DNA of 64,000 bases, taken from Actinokineospora pegani (GTDB lineage: Bacteria; Actinomycetota; Actinomycetes; Mycobacteriales; Pseudonocardiaceae). The stretch covers positions 1 to 64,000 of the forward strand of contig NZ_WHOL01000048.1 of assembly GCF_009745975.1 (NCBI RefSeq), read 5' to 3'. The translations under genes and the position numbers were made by a program. Below are positions 34,351-43,150 of the stretch, piece after piece (position 1 is the first letter of the stretch; each line of letters begins with the position of its first letter). Under the pieces are notes generated by a model that made no database searches, was not told where the DNA came from, and worked only from the letters and a program-made list of their open reading frames with translations.

Positions 34351-35751
34351 GTGACCCGAATCGTGATCATGGGCGGGGGACCCGCGGGCTACGAGGCCGC
34401 GCTCGTCGCGGCCCAGCACGGGGCCGACGTGACCGTGGTGGAGCGCGACGGGCTCGGTGGGGCCTGCGTGCTCTACGACTGCGTGCCCTCGAAGACCTTC
34501 ATCGCCTCGGCGAGCGCGCGGCTGGCATTCCGCGGCGCCGACGAGCTGGGCATCGGGGTCGACGACGTCGACTCGACCGTGCACCTGCCGATCGTGCGGG
34601 GGCGGGTCAAGGGGCTCGCGCTGGCCCAGTCGGCGGACGTGCGCAACCGGGTGCAGCGCGAGGGCGTGCGGGTCGTGCACGGCACCGCCCGCTTCGACGA
34701 CCCGCGCACCGGCATGGCCAGCCACCGGGTCGCCATCAGCGGCCGCGACGGCGAGGAGGTCGTCGACGCCGACGTGGTGCTGATCGCGACCGGCGCGACG
34801 CCGCGGGTCATCCCCGGCGCCGAGCCCGACGGCGAGCGGGTGCTGGACTGGCGCCAGATCTACGACCTCGACGAGCTGCCCGAGCACCTGGTGGTGGTCG
34901 GCTCCGGGGTGACCGGGGCGGAGTTCGCGTCGTCGTTCATCGAGATGGGCGTGAAGGTCACCGTGATCTCCAGCCGCGACCGCGTGCTGCCGCACGAGGA
35001 CGCCGACGCCGCCGCGGTGCTGGAGAGCGTGTTCTCCGAGCGCGGCACCACGCTGGTCAAGCACGCCCGCGCGGAGAAGATCGACCGCGACTCCACCGGC
35101 GTCACCGTGCACCTCAAGGGCGGGGAGACCGTCCGCGCCAGCCACGCGCTGATGACGGTCGGCTCGGTGCCCAACACCAAGGACCTCGGCCTGGACAAGC
35201 TCGGCATCACCCCCGGCGCGGGCGGCTTCCTGTCGGTCGACCGCGTCTCCCGCACCGGCGTCTCGGGCGTCTACGCGGCGGGCGATGTGACCGGCGTGCT
35301 GATGCTGGCGTCCGTGGCGGCCATGCAGGGCCGGATCGCGATGTGGCACGCGCTGGGCGAGGGCGTGGCCCCGATCAAGCTCAAGACGGTCGCCGCGAAC
35401 GTGTTCACCCACCCGGAGATCGCCACGGTCGGCATCAACCAGCAGGCCATCGACTCCGGCGAGGTCCCCGCGCGCACCATCATGCTGCCGCTGGCCACCA
35501 ACGCCCGCGCCAAGATGGAGGGCCTGCGCCGCGGCTTCGTCAAGCTGTTCTGCCGCCCGGCCACCGGCGTGGTCATCGGCGGCGTGATCGTCGCCCCCCG
35601 CGCCAGCGAGCTGATCCTGCCGATCGCGCTGGCCGTGCAGAACCAGCTCACGGTCGACGACCTGGCGCTGACCTTCTCGGTCTACCCGTCGCTGTCGGGC
35701 TCCATCACCGAGGCGGGCCGCAGGCTCATGCGCCACGACGACCTGGACTGA
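34351..35751 (+). CDS. lpdA: NAD(P)H-quinone dehydrogenase LpdA-like flavoprotein
   Basis: The 466-residue pyridine nucleotide-disulphide oxidoreductase has the FAD motif IVIMGGGPAGYEAAL, a CxxxxC pair (GGACVLYDCVPSK), the NAD(P)H-binding VVVGSGVTGAEFAS and YAAGDVTG. The usual C-terminal HPTxSE motif of lipoamide dehydrogenases is replaced by YPSLSGSITEA, so the catalytic His is missing. In M. tuberculosis LpdA the same loss goes with quinone reductase activity rather than lipoamide dehydrogenase. GTG 34351 has GGAGG upstream. Confidence 0.9.
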   Translation: MTRIVIMGGGPAGYEAALVAAQHGADVTVVERDGLGGACVLYDCVPSKTFIASASARLAFRGADELGIGVDDVDSTVHLPIVRGRVKGLALAQSADVRNRVQREGVRVVHGTARFDDPRTGMASHRVAISGRDGEEVVDADVVLIATGATPRVIPGAEPDGERVLDWRQIYDLDELPEHLVVVGSGVTGAEFASSFIEMGVKVTVISSRDRVLPHEDADAAAVLESVFSERGTTLVKHARAEKIDRDSTGVTVHLKGGETVRASHALMTVGSVPNTKDLGLDKLGITPGAGGFLSVDRVSRTGVSGVYAAGDVTGVLMLASVAAMQGRIAMWHALGEGVAPIKLKTVAANVFTHPEIATVGINQQAIDSGEVPARTIMLPLATNARAKMEGLRRGFVKLFCRPATGVVIGGVIVAPRASELILPIALAVQNQLTVDDLALTFSVYPSLSGSITEAGRRLMRHDDLD

Positions 35752-35882
35752 GAGCGGGACCGCGGGGGTCATCGCCTTGCTACGTCCGCCTCGACCCCGC
35801 GTTCGCGCTAGGGCCGAGACGGGCCAGTCCATCGTCGTGTTCTTCAGCTAAGCGATAACCCCTGGTCGACGCGTCGTCGCTG

Positions 35883-35906
35883 ATTGTTGCTATTTTTAGC
35901 AACAAT
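35883..35906. promoter_or_regulatory. AT-rich perfect palindrome, operator candidate
   Basis: ATTGTTGCTA and TAGCAACAAT form a perfect 10-base inverted repeat around TTTT. The block is strikingly AT-rich for this genome. It lies 93 bases before the zinc-ribbon ORF at 35999. It could bind a GntR- or XRE-type repressor; none is encoded beside it. Confidence 0.6.
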
Positions 35907-35998
35907 GGGTGAAAGAGATCAGCTAGTCTGGTTATTCAGGGACAGAACAGGTACTCATGGTGGCTCCTGTTGCGCCACAGGACCCACGGAGGACAGCC

Positions 35999-36133
35999 AT
36001 GCCCGCTCACAACGAGTGCCCCGACTGCCTCGGTTCCGGCCTCGCCCCCAACCGCCGCGACTTCTGCCGCCGCTGCGGGGGCATCGGCCAGGTCCCCAGG
36101 GCCAGGACCCTGGTGGCCCTCAGCCTCCGCTGA
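35999..36133 (+). CDS. Small zinc-ribbon protein, 44 aa
   Basis: The ORF is short but well supported: GGAGGA precedes the ATG. The product has two CxxCxGxG-type motifs (CPDCLGSG and CRRCGGIG), the pattern of half a DnaJ zinc-binding domain, which should hold one zinc ion. It ends in a basic tail. Similar tiny zinc-ribbon genes occur in actinobacterial plasmids and integrative elements, though I know of no assigned role. The AT-rich palindrome upstream probably belongs to its promoter. Confidence 0.7.
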   Translation: MPAHNECPDCLGSGLAPNRRDFCRRCGGIGQVPRARTLVALSLR

Positions 36134-36302
36134 GACCACTCCGCACCAGGGCCGCGACCCGGCGCGGTCGGTTCGAGGCCTGCCCCTGTGGGGAAAGTCC
36201 CTCGGCTGACGTTCCGCACTGTGTCTCAACGGCCACGGCTAGTCGCGCGGTAGGTCCGCCGCAGCCGCACGGCCACCAGCCTGCCCGCGGCTAGGGTCTC
36301 CC

Positions 36303-36575
36303 GCCCGCGCAGGGCTTCGCACCCGGGCCGGGGTACGGGTTCCCGTTGCGCCAGAACGGTTTGGCCGTCGACGGTCTCGTGACGTCCGTGGTCGGCATCC
36401 TGTTGGCCCCCACCCCTGGACCGGGTCTGGTCCCGGCATCACCGGCTGGGTGCTGTCCGCCAAGGCGCTCGCCACAGCCAGGGGCGGTGTCGTCTGCGGA
36501 ATCATCGCCACGGTGGGCACGCCAGCGCTCTGGACCTTCCTCGTGCTCAGGGCTTGGCAGCGTTGGTTCGGCTGA
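36303..36575 (+). pseudogene. Frameshifted DUF4190-like membrane protein
   Basis: One frame reads a Gly/Pro-rich head (AQGFAPGPGYGFPL) into RQNGLAVDGLVTSVVGILLA. A different frame continues from about 36425 as GITGWVLSAKALATARGG, then VVCGIIATVGTPALWTFLVL, and stops at 36575. Together these have the order of a DUF4190 protein: Pro-rich linker, NGLA helix, G-x-x-A-x-x-A segment, second helix. The switch of frame near 36425 and lack of a start codon or ribosome site indicate a decayed gene. Confidence 0.55.
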
Positions 36576-36663
36576 TCCAGCGCCCCGGCACGACGACCCC
36601 ACCGGAGACGAACAGGCAGTGACCAGGTGAACCCGCAGCAGCCCCATCCACCCCGTGGCGGCC

Positions 36664-36786
36664 ATGTCCAAGGCCCTCGCCGGACGCGCTGACGGCATCG
36701 GCCTCGCAGGTGCGGCGATCGGGGCAGGCACGGTGGGCGTCGTCTTCACCCTGCTGTTCCTGGGGCTCTTCAGCGGTATGTTCTGA
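36664..36786 (+). CDS. Possible small hydrophobic protein, 40 aa
   Basis: ATG 36664 opens a frame coding MSKALAGRADGIGLAGAAIG followed by a membrane-helix-like stretch (TVGVVFTLLFLGLFSGMF) and a stop. No convincing ribosome site precedes it; a GTG three codons earlier is an alternative. It may be a genuine small membrane protein or another piece of the decayed islet. Only composition supports it. Confidence 0.35.
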   Translation: MSKALAGRADGIGLAGAAIGAGTVGVVFTLLFLGLFSGMF

Positions 36787-36831
36787 CCGGCCACAGCCGC
36801 TGCGGCACCAGGGTTTCGCCCCGCCTCCCGG

Positions 36832-36858
36832 CCCGCCCGCTGCCGGTGTGGGGGCGGG
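36832..36858 (-). terminator. Weak hairpin after glpK
   Basis: CCCGCCC and GGGCGGG pair across 13 bases directly beyond the glpK stop codon. The stem is short and there is no U-tract, so the call is tentative. Confidence 0.35.
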
Positions 36859-38373
36859 TCAGTCGTCGTCCTCGACCCAGTCGAAGGTGCGGGTGACGGC
36901 CTTCTTCCACCTGCGGTAGGACTTCTCGCGGGCGTCCTCGTCCATCGAGGGGGTCCACTCCTTGTCCTGCGCCCAGTTGCGCCGGATGTCGTCCTCGCCC
37001 TCCCAGAACCCGACCGCCAGCCCGGCCGCGTACGCCGCGCCCAGCGCCGTGGTCTCCGCGACCACCGGGCGGATCACCGGGACGCCGAGGATGTCGGCCT
37101 GGAACTGCATCAGCAGTTCGTTGACGACCATGCCGCCGTCGACCTTGAGGGACTTGAGGGGGACGCCGGAGTCGGCGTTCATGGCCTCGATGACCTCGCG
37201 CGACTGGAAGGCCGTGGCCTCCAGGACCGCGCGGGCCAGGTGGCCCTTGTTGACGAACCGGGTGAGGCCGACGATCGCGCCGCGGGCGTCGGAGCGCCAG
37301 TAGGGGGCGAACAGCCCGGAGAAGGCGGGGACGAAGTAGCAGCCGCCGTTGTCCTCGACGGAGCGGGCGTCGGACTCGATCTCGGCCGCTGAGCTGATCA
37401 TGCCGAGGTTGTCCCTGATCCACTGGACCAGGGAGCCGGTCACGGCGATGGAGCCCTCGAGGGCGTAGACCGGGGCGTTGTCGCCGATCTTGTAGCAGAC
37501 CGTGGTGAGCAGGCCGTTCTCGCTCATGACCTGCTCGGTGCCGGTGTTGAGCAGCACGAAGTTGCCGGTGCCGTAGGTGTTCTTGGCCTCGCCGGGGGAC
37601 AGGCAGGCCTGGCCGAAGGTGGCCGCCTGCTGGTCGCCGAGGATGCCCGCGATGGGCACGCCCGCCAGCGCGCCGCGCTCGCGGACCTTGCCGTACTCCT
37701 CCGAGGACGAGCGGATCTCCGGCAGCATCGACAGCGGGATGCCCATCTCGCCCGCGATGTCCGCGTCCCAGGTCAGGGTGGACAGGTCCATGAGCAGGGT
37801 GCGGGAGGCGTTGGTCGGGTCGGTGACGTGCACGCCGCCGTCGACCCCGCCGGTCATGTTCCACAGCAGCCAGGTGTCCATGTTGCCGAACAGCAGGTCG
37901 CCCGCCTCGGCCCTGGCCCGCGCGCCCTCGACGTTGTCCAGGATCCACTTGACCTTCGGGCCGGAGAAGTAGGTGGCCAGCGGCAGGCCGGTCTTGGCCC
38001 GGTAGCGCTCCTGGCCGCCGCCGAGGTTGCCCAGCTCGGTGGCGATCCGGTCGGTGCGGGTGTCCTGCCAGACGATGGCGTTGTAGACGGCCTCGCCGGT
38101 CTTCTTGTCCCACACCACCGCGGTCTCGCGCTGGTTGGTGATGCCGACGGCGACGATGTCGGCCGAGGTCAGGTCGCCCTTGGCCAGCGCGCCCGCCGCG
38201 ACGGCGCGGGCGTTCTCCCACACCTCGGCCGGGTTGTGCTCCACCCAGCCCGCCCTGGGGAAGATCTGCTCGTGCTCGCGCTGGTCGACCGCGACCACCT
38301 GGCCCGCGTGACTGAAGATCATGCAGCGGGTCGAGGTGGTGCCCTGGTCGATCGCCGCGACGTACTTGGTCAT
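36859..38373 (-). CDS. glpK: Glycerol kinase
   Basis: The 504-residue FGGY kinase phosphorylates glycerol to glycerol-3-phosphate. It has the N-terminal ATP-binding [14 protein letters not shown], the substrate region [20 protein letters not shown] and VWQDTRT, and the C-half [17 protein letters not shown]. Length matches the family. The glpF permease gene lies 17 bases upstream in the same direction, and glpD is divergent beyond it. Confidence 0.96.
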   Translation of the reverse strand: MTKYVAAIDQGTTSTRCMIFSHAGQVVAVDQREHEQIFPRAGWVEHNPAEVWENARAVAAGALAKGDLTSADIVAVGITNQRETAVVWDKKTGEAVYNAIVWQDTRTDRIATELGNLGGGQERYRAKTGLPLATYFSGPKVKWILDNVEGARARAEAGDLLFGNMDTWLLWNMTGGVDGGVHVTDPTNASRTLLMDLSTLTWDADIAGEMGIPLSMLPEIRSSSEEYGKVRERGALAGVPIAGILGDQQAATFGQACLSPGEAKNTYGTGNFVLLNTGTEQVMSENGLLTTVCYKIGDNAPVYALEGSIAVTGSLVQWIRDNLGMISSAAEIESDARSVEDNGGCYFVPAFSGLFAPYWRSDARGAIVGLTRFVNKGHLARAVLEATAFQSREVIEAMNADSGVPLKSLKVDGGMVVNELLMQFQADILGVPVIRPVVAETTALGAAYAAGLAVGFWEGEDDIRRNWAQDKEWTPSMDEDAREKSYRRWKKAVTRTFDWVEDDD

Positions 38374-38390
38374 CTTCTCTGGTCAGCCTT

Positions 38391-39128
38391 TCAGGAGGGG
38401 AGGATCTGCGCGAGCAAGCCGGCCAGCACGGCGCCGACCAGGGGGCCGACGACGGGCACCCACGAGTACCCCCAGTCCGCGCCACCCTTGCCCTTGATCG
38501 GCAGGATCGCGTAGGCCAGGCGCGGGCCCAGGTCGCGGGCGGGGTTGATGGCGTAGCCGGTGGGCCCGCCGAGCGAGTTGCCGATGCCGATGACGACGAA
38601 CATCACCGCGGCGTAGCCCAGCGCGGCGTTGCCGAAGTCGGGCACGCCCTCGCCGGACTTGGCGCCGGGGCTGAGCAGGATCCACAGCACCAGCACGAAG
38701 GTGCCGATGACCTCGGTCAGCACGTTCCACGGCAGGTTCCGCACGGTGGGGCCGGTGGCGAAGATGCCCAGGGTGCCCTCCGGCTGGTCGTGCTCGTCGA
38801 ACTGCAGCTTGTACGTCGCCCAGCACAGCACGGCGCCGATGAACGCGCCGACCAACTCGCCGAGCAGGTAGGCCGGGACCTTGGCGAAGTCCAGGTCGCC
38901 CGCGGTGAACAGGCCGATCGTGACGGCCGGGTTGAGGTGCGCCCCGGTGGGCGCGGCGATGCTGGCGCCGACGAAGACCGCGATGCCCCAGCCCATGTTG
39001 ACCAGCAGCCAGCCGCCCTGGAACCCGAGCGACTTGCGCAGCACCGTGTTGGCGACGACGCCGCAGCCCAGCAGCGTCAGCGCGGCCGTCCCCATCAATT
39101 CCCAGAGGACGATCTCCCAGAAGCCCAC
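38391..39128 (-). CDS. glpF: Glycerol uptake facilitator (aquaglyceroporin)
   Basis: The 245-residue MIP channel has six membrane segments and two half-helices with GAHLNPAVT and GYAINPARDLGPR. The Asp after the second NPAR is typical of glycerol-conducting members and not of water-selective aquaporins. GTG 39128 follows a GGGGAGA site. It precedes glpK, so entry and phosphorylation are co-expressed. Confidence 0.94.
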   Translation of the reverse strand: MGFWEIVLWELMGTAALTLLGCGVVANTVLRKSLGFQGGWLLVNMGWGIAVFVGASIAAPTGAHLNPAVTIGLFTAGDLDFAKVPAYLLGELVGAFIGAVLCWATYKLQFDEHDQPEGTLGIFATGPTVRNLPWNVLTEVIGTFVLVLWILLSPGAKSGEGVPDFGNAALGYAAVMFVVIGIGNSLGGPTGYAINPARDLGPRLAYAILPIKGKGGADWGYSWVPVVGPLVGAVLAGLLAQILPS

Positions 39129-39210
39129 GGACCGGTCTCCCCTCGACGCGGGCGGCCCACGTGCGCTACCCGGTCGGGAGGTCGCGCTGCCTGCCCCAGA
39201 GTGGTTCCGG

Positions 39211-39290
39211 ACGCTACCGCTGACATGTGACGCTGTCCATCGACCGGACGCCCGCTGATTCGCGCGGGGTGCGCGTGTCGCCGGTAGCGT
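39211..39290. promoter_or_regulatory. Mirror-image -10 elements between glpF and glpD
   Basis: ACGCTACCG at 39211-39219 and CGGTAGCGT at 39282-39290 are exact inverted copies. Each contains a TAGCGT -10-like hexamer pointing to its gene. The right copy lies seven bases before the glpD ATG, so glpD is probably leaderless; the left copy would give glpF a leader of about 75 bases. Confidence 0.5.
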
Positions 39291-39297
39291 TGGTCCC

Positions 39298-41043
39298 ATG
39301 GCGAGCAACCCGACCAGCCGATCCACACCGGACCCGACCGACGGCACGCTCGGCCCGCACGCGCGGGACGCGGCCTGGCGGCGGCTGGGGTCGGAGACCT
39401 TCGACGTCGTGGTCATCGGCGGTGGTGTCGTGGGCGCGGGAGCCGCGCTCGACGCCGCCACCCGGGGTCTGAGGGTGGCCGTCGTCGAGGCGCGCGACCT
39501 GGCCTCGGGGACTTCCAGCCGATCGAGCAAGCTGTTCCACGGCGGCTTGCGCTACCTGGAGCAGCTCGAGTTCGGGCTGGTCAGGGAGGCCTTGCGGGAG
39601 CGGGAGCTGATGCTGACCCGCCTCGCCCCGCACCTGGTGAAGCCGGTGAGCTTCCTCTACCCGCTGCGCAACCGGGTGTGGGAGCGCCCCTACACCGCGG
39701 CCGGGATATTCCTCTACGACTCGATGGGCGGCGCCCGCTCGGTGCCCGGCCAGCGGCACCTGACCAGGTCGGGGGCGCTGCGCCTGATGCCCGCCCTGCG
39801 CCGCGACGCGCTCATCGGCGGCATCCGCTACTACGACGCGCAGGCCGACGACGCCCGGCACACCATGACCGTGGCGCGCACCGCCGCGCACTACGGCGCG
39901 GTCGTGCGCACGTCGACCCAGGTCGTGGACTTCCTGCACGAGGCGGACCGGGTGTCCGGGGTGCGGGTGCGCGACGTGGAGACCGGCGAGCTGGCCGACG
40001 TGCGCGCCGAGGTCGTCATCAACTGCACCGGCGTGTGGACCGACGAGCTGCAGAAGGCGTCCGGCTCGCGCGGCCGCTTCCGCGTCCGGGCGAGCAAGGG
40101 CGTGCACATCGTCGTCCCCCGCGACCGCATCGTGGCCGAGGACACCGGGCTGATCCTGCGCACGGAGAAGTCGGTGCTGTTCGTCATCCCCTGGCGCAAC
40201 CACTGGATCGTGGGCACCACCGACACCGACTGGAACCTGGACCTGGCGCACCCGGCGGCGACCCGCAAGGACATCGACTACATCCTCGACCAGGTCAACA
40301 CGGTCCTGGCGACCCCGCTGACCCACGACGACATCGAGGGCGTCTACGCCGGGCTGCGGCCGCTGCTGGCGGGCGAGAGCGAGGAGAGCTCCAAGCTCTC
40401 GCGCGAGCACGCCGTCGCCCGGGTCGCCCCCGGCCTCGTCGCCATCGCGGGCGGCAAGTACACGACCTACCGGGTCATGGCCGCCGACGCCGTGGACGCC
40501 GCCGCGGTCGACCTGCCCGGCCGCACCCGCCCCTCGACCACCGCCCAGGTCCCCCTCGTGGGCGCCGACGGCTACCACGCCCTGGTCAACCAGACCGACC
40601 TGCTGGCCACCCGGCACGGCGTGCACCCGTACCGCATCCGCCACCTGCTCGACCGCTACGGCTCCCTGATCCACGAGGTCCTCGACGTCGACGACCCAGA
40701 CCTGCTCAAGCCCGTCGACGCCGCCCCCGACTACCTCAAAGCCGAGATCGTCTACGCCGTCACCCACGAGGGCGCCCTGCACCTCGAGGACGTCCTGGCC
40801 CGCCGCACCCGCATCTCCATCGAGTACCCCCACCGCGGCCAGGACTGCGCCAGGCAGGTCGCCGAACTCATGGCCCCCGTCCTCGACTGGGACGCCAAGA
40901 CCATCGACCACGAGGTCGAGGTCTACCAGGCCCGAGTCCAAGCCGAACGCGACTCCCAATCCCTCCCCGCCGACGAAGCCGCCGACGCCACCCGCTCCGC
41001 CGCCCCGGAAGCCCGCCCCTACCTGCTCGAGCCCATCACCTGA
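39298..41043 (+). CDS. glpD: Glycerol-3-phosphate dehydrogenase (FAD-dependent)
   Basis: The 581-residue flavoenzyme oxidises glycerol-3-phosphate to dihydroxyacetone phosphate and passes electrons to the quinone pool at the membrane. It has the dinucleotide motif VVVIGGGVVGAGAALDAATR, the family block SSRSSKLFHGGLRYLEQ, the substrate-site IPWRNHWIVGTTDTDW and a C-terminal helical domain. The length is typical of actinobacterial GlpD2. It starts seven bases after TAGCGT. Confidence 0.95.
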   Translation: MASNPTSRSTPDPTDGTLGPHARDAAWRRLGSETFDVVVIGGGVVGAGAALDAATRGLRVAVVEARDLASGTSSRSSKLFHGGLRYLEQLEFGLVREALRERELMLTRLAPHLVKPVSFLYPLRNRVWERPYTAAGIFLYDSMGGARSVPGQRHLTRSGALRLMPALRRDALIGGIRYYDAQADDARHTMTVARTAAHYGAVVRTSTQVVDFLHEADRVSGVRVRDVETGELADVRAEVVINCTGVWTDELQKASGSRGRFRVRASKGVHIVVPRDRIVAEDTGLILRTEKSVLFVIPWRNHWIVGTTDTDWNLDLAHPAATRKDIDYILDQVNTVLATPLTHDDIEGVYAGLRPLLAGESEESSKLSREHAVARVAPGLVAIAGGKYTTYRVMAADAVDAAAVDLPGRTRPSTTAQVPLVGADGYHALVNQTDLLATRHGVHPYRIRHLLDRYGSLIHEVLDVDDPDLLKPVDAAPDYLKAEIVYAVTHEGALHLEDVLARRTRISIEYPHRGQDCARQVAELMAPVLDWDAKTIDHEVEVYQARVQAERDSQSLPADEAADATRSAAPEARPYLLEPIT

Positions 41044-41143
41044 TCCCCAGGACACCAGCCGCTGCTGTTTCACAACCCGGTACATGTCGCTTTGGCCTGC
41101 GCTGTCGTCACTGCCTGTACACATCCGTTCTGGGGAGTGCGCG

Positions 41144-41527
41144 ATGTACATTGACGAGGGCGACGGTGCCCCACTGGGGGCGATCGGCGCATCGATGGCA
41201 AGCTTCGCAAGTGCCGCTGCCGCAGGGCAATTCGCTGTCAACGAGTCCGGAGGACAAGCGCTCATCAGCGCCATCGACAAACTGCAGAGCTGGCTCGACT
41301 CGAATCTGCTTAAACTGAGGCGTCTTGAGCAGGAGCCCCCGCTGGGGTCCAGCCACGCCGCCTTGGTGGTCAAGCCCTTCATGGTGGACGTGGCCACCGA
41401 CGCCCAGGGGTTTCTCACCCAGCTCACGGCGCTCAACGAGAGCCTGACGGTAGCGCGGGAGGCAATCATCACCGCCATGGCGCAGTACCAGGACACCGAC
41501 GCGGTCATCGCAGGCAGGTTGACGTGA
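41144..41527 (+). CDS. ESX-type helical protein upstream of a DUF3558 lipoprotein
   Basis: The 127-residue protein has no signal peptide and two long helices (GQALISAIDKLQSWLDSNLL, then DAQGFLTQLTALNESLTVAR) with a W between them. This suits a WXG100-type or related secreted hairpin. ATG 41144 follows GGGGAG; the frame is open for 20 more codons upstream without support. The next gene overlaps its stop, and such pairs with DUF3558 lipoproteins are common in Pseudonocardiaceae. Family assignment is tentative. Confidence 0.65.
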   Translation: MYIDEGDGAPLGAIGASMASFASAAAAGQFAVNESGGQALISAIDKLQSWLDSNLLKLRRLEQEPPLGSSHAALVVKPFMVDVATDAQGFLTQLTALNESLTVAREAIITAMAQYQDTDAVIAGRLT

Positions 41528-42099
41528 CGATGGGTCAGGGGCGGCGGGCAATCGCGGCCGTGGCGGCGGCGATCGCCTTGGCTGGGTGCTCCACCACGAC
41601 GCCAGGGACGCCCACGGCCGAACCGGGGGTCACCACCGGTGGGACAAGCAGCAGGTCGGCACCCACCACCTCGGAGACCGACGACAGCAATGATCTTGCC
41701 GCGCTTGACCCCTGTGGCCTGATGACCCCGACAGCGCGTGCCGAACTGGGCATCTCCAACTCTGGAACGGCAGACGAGTTGCCCTCCGGCAAAGGGTGCG
41801 AGTGGGAAGCCAAGCCGTCCGGGCTCGACGGACATTTCCTGTTCGGCGCGGTCGTCTACCCGAAGCTGAGCGTGGACAAGGTCGACTCCAGCGAAGGAAA
41901 GACCGAAACGACCATCGGCGGCAGGCGAGCGGTGAGATCTACCGGTGCCGCAGGGAGCGTCTACGCCGTCTCCCTCGAAGTGACGCCGTCGTCCCGGGTC
42001 GACGTGGAGTTCATCGGAGGCGGCGGCCGTGTGCCCGCCGAGCAGATGTGGTCCTGGGTTGAGAAGTGGGCCAACCTGGTCGAACCTGAGCTGCCCTGA
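41524..42099 (+). CDS. DUF3558-type lipoprotein
   Basis: The 191-residue product has a signal with lipobox AIALAGC, followed by a Thr/Ser-rich linker and the DUF3558 features LDPCGLMTPTARAELGI and GKGCEWEAK, where the two later cysteines probably form a disulphide. It should be a lipid-anchored protein on the outer face of the membrane. GTG 41524 overlaps the upstream stop; ATG 41530 is an alternative. A terminator follows directly. Confidence 0.85.
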   Translation: MTMGQGRRAIAAVAAAIALAGCSTTTPGTPTAEPGVTTGGTSSRSAPTTSETDDSNDLAALDPCGLMTPTARAELGISNSGTADELPSGKGCEWEAKPSGLDGHFLFGAVVYPKLSVDKVDSSEGKTETTIGGRRAVRSTGAAGSVYAVSLEVTPSSRVDVEFIGGGGRVPAEQMWSWVEKWANLVEPELP

Positions 42100-42101
42100 C
42101 C

Positions 42102-42136
42102 CGCTGCACCCGCCCTGGTCCAAGGCGGGTGCAGCG
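42102..42136. terminator. Bidirectional hairpin terminator
   Basis: CGCTGCACCCGCC pairs with GGCGGGTGCAGCG (13 bases, nine-base loop). It lies between the convergent lipoprotein gene and the aldo-keto reductase gene and could serve both strands. Confidence 0.78.
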
Positions 42137-42141
42137 AACAA

Positions 42142-43128
42142 CTAGATGCCGAGCTGCTTCATGGCCGCCTCCGGGTACCGCGTCCCCGCGGCCTCCGGCA
42201 CCGCCGCCTCGATCTCGGCCAACTCCTCAGCCGACAGCTCCAGCGTGGCCGCGGCGATGTTCTCCGCCAGGTAGGTGCGGCGCTTCGTGCCCGGGATCGG
42301 CACCACGTCCTCGCCACGCGACTGCACCCAGGCCAGCGCCAACTGCCCCGGCGTGACCCCGCGCGCCGAGGCCAGCTCCCGCAAAGCCGTCACGATCGCC
42401 TGGTTGCGGCGCAGGTTGTCGCCGTTGAAGCGGGGCTGCGCGCCGCGGAAATCACCATCGGCGAAGTCGTCCGGGGTAGTGAAACGGCCGGTCAGGAAAC
42501 CGCGGCCGAGGGGGGAGTAGGCGACGACGCCGATGCCGAGGGAGCGGCAGGTGGGGACGATGTCGGTCTCGAGGTCGCGCGACCACAGGGACCACTCGGT
42601 CTGCAGGGCGGCGATCGGGTGCACGGCGGCGGCGCGGCGGATGGTGTCCGGGCCCGCCTCCGAGAGGCCGAGGTGGCGGACCTTGCCCGCGGCGACCAGC
42701 TCGGCCATCGCACCGACGGTGTCCTCGATCGGCACTTCGGGGTCGACGCGGTGCTGGTAGTAGAGGTCGATGTGGTCGACGCCGAGCCTGCGCAGCGACG
42801 CCTCGCAGGAGGTGCGGACGTACTCGGCGTCGCCGCGGATGCCGCGCTGGGTGGGGTCGTCGGGGTCGCGGACGACGCCGAACTTGGTGGCCAGCACGAC
42901 CTGGTCGCGGCGGTCGCGGATGGCCTTGCCGACCAGGACCTCGTTGGTGTGCGGGCCGTACATGTCGGCGGTGTCGAGCAGGGTGACCCCGGCGTCGAGG
43001 GCGGCGTGGATGGTGGCGGTGGACTCCGCCTCGTCGCCCTTTCCGTAGAACTCGCTCATGCCCATGCAACCCAGGCCCTGGGCGCTGGTGGCCAGGGCGC
43101 CGAGGTGCCGGGTGGGGAGTGCGTTCAC
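42142..43128 (-). CDS. Aldo/keto reductase, copy 2
   Basis: The 328-residue NADPH-dependent TIM-barrel reductase has the catalytic set DTADMYG (Asp, Tyr), VVLATKFG (Lys) and YYQHRVDP (His), and the cofactor-binding [13 protein letters not shown]. It follows its close paralogue after a 22-base gap, and the two share most motifs word for word, for example [19 protein letters not shown]. It is probably controlled by the MerR gene at the head of the operon. Substrates are likely aldehydes or quinones. Confidence 0.9.
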   Translation of the reverse strand: MNALPTRHLGALATSAQGLGCMGMSEFYGKGDEAESTATIHAALDAGVTLLDTADMYGPHTNEVLVGKAIRDRRDQVVLATKFGVVRDPDDPTQRGIRGDAEYVRTSCEASLRRLGVDHIDLYYQHRVDPEVPIEDTVGAMAELVAAGKVRHLGLSEAGPDTIRRAAAVHPIAALQTEWSLWSRDLETDIVPTCRSLGIGVVAYSPLGRGFLTGRFTTPDDFADGDFRGAQPRFNGDNLRRNQAIVTALRELASARGVTPGQLALAWVQSRGEDVVPIPGTKRRTYLAENIAAATLELSAEELAEIEAAVPEAAGTRYPEAAMKQLGI

Positions 43129-43150
43129 TGCAACAGGTCCTTCCTGGTGG

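Noticed and set aside
36160-36200. GGTTCGAGGCC resembling a tRNA T-loop
   Set aside because: The neighbouring bases do not form a T-stem or an acceptor stem, and no D- or anticodon arm can be drawn upstream.
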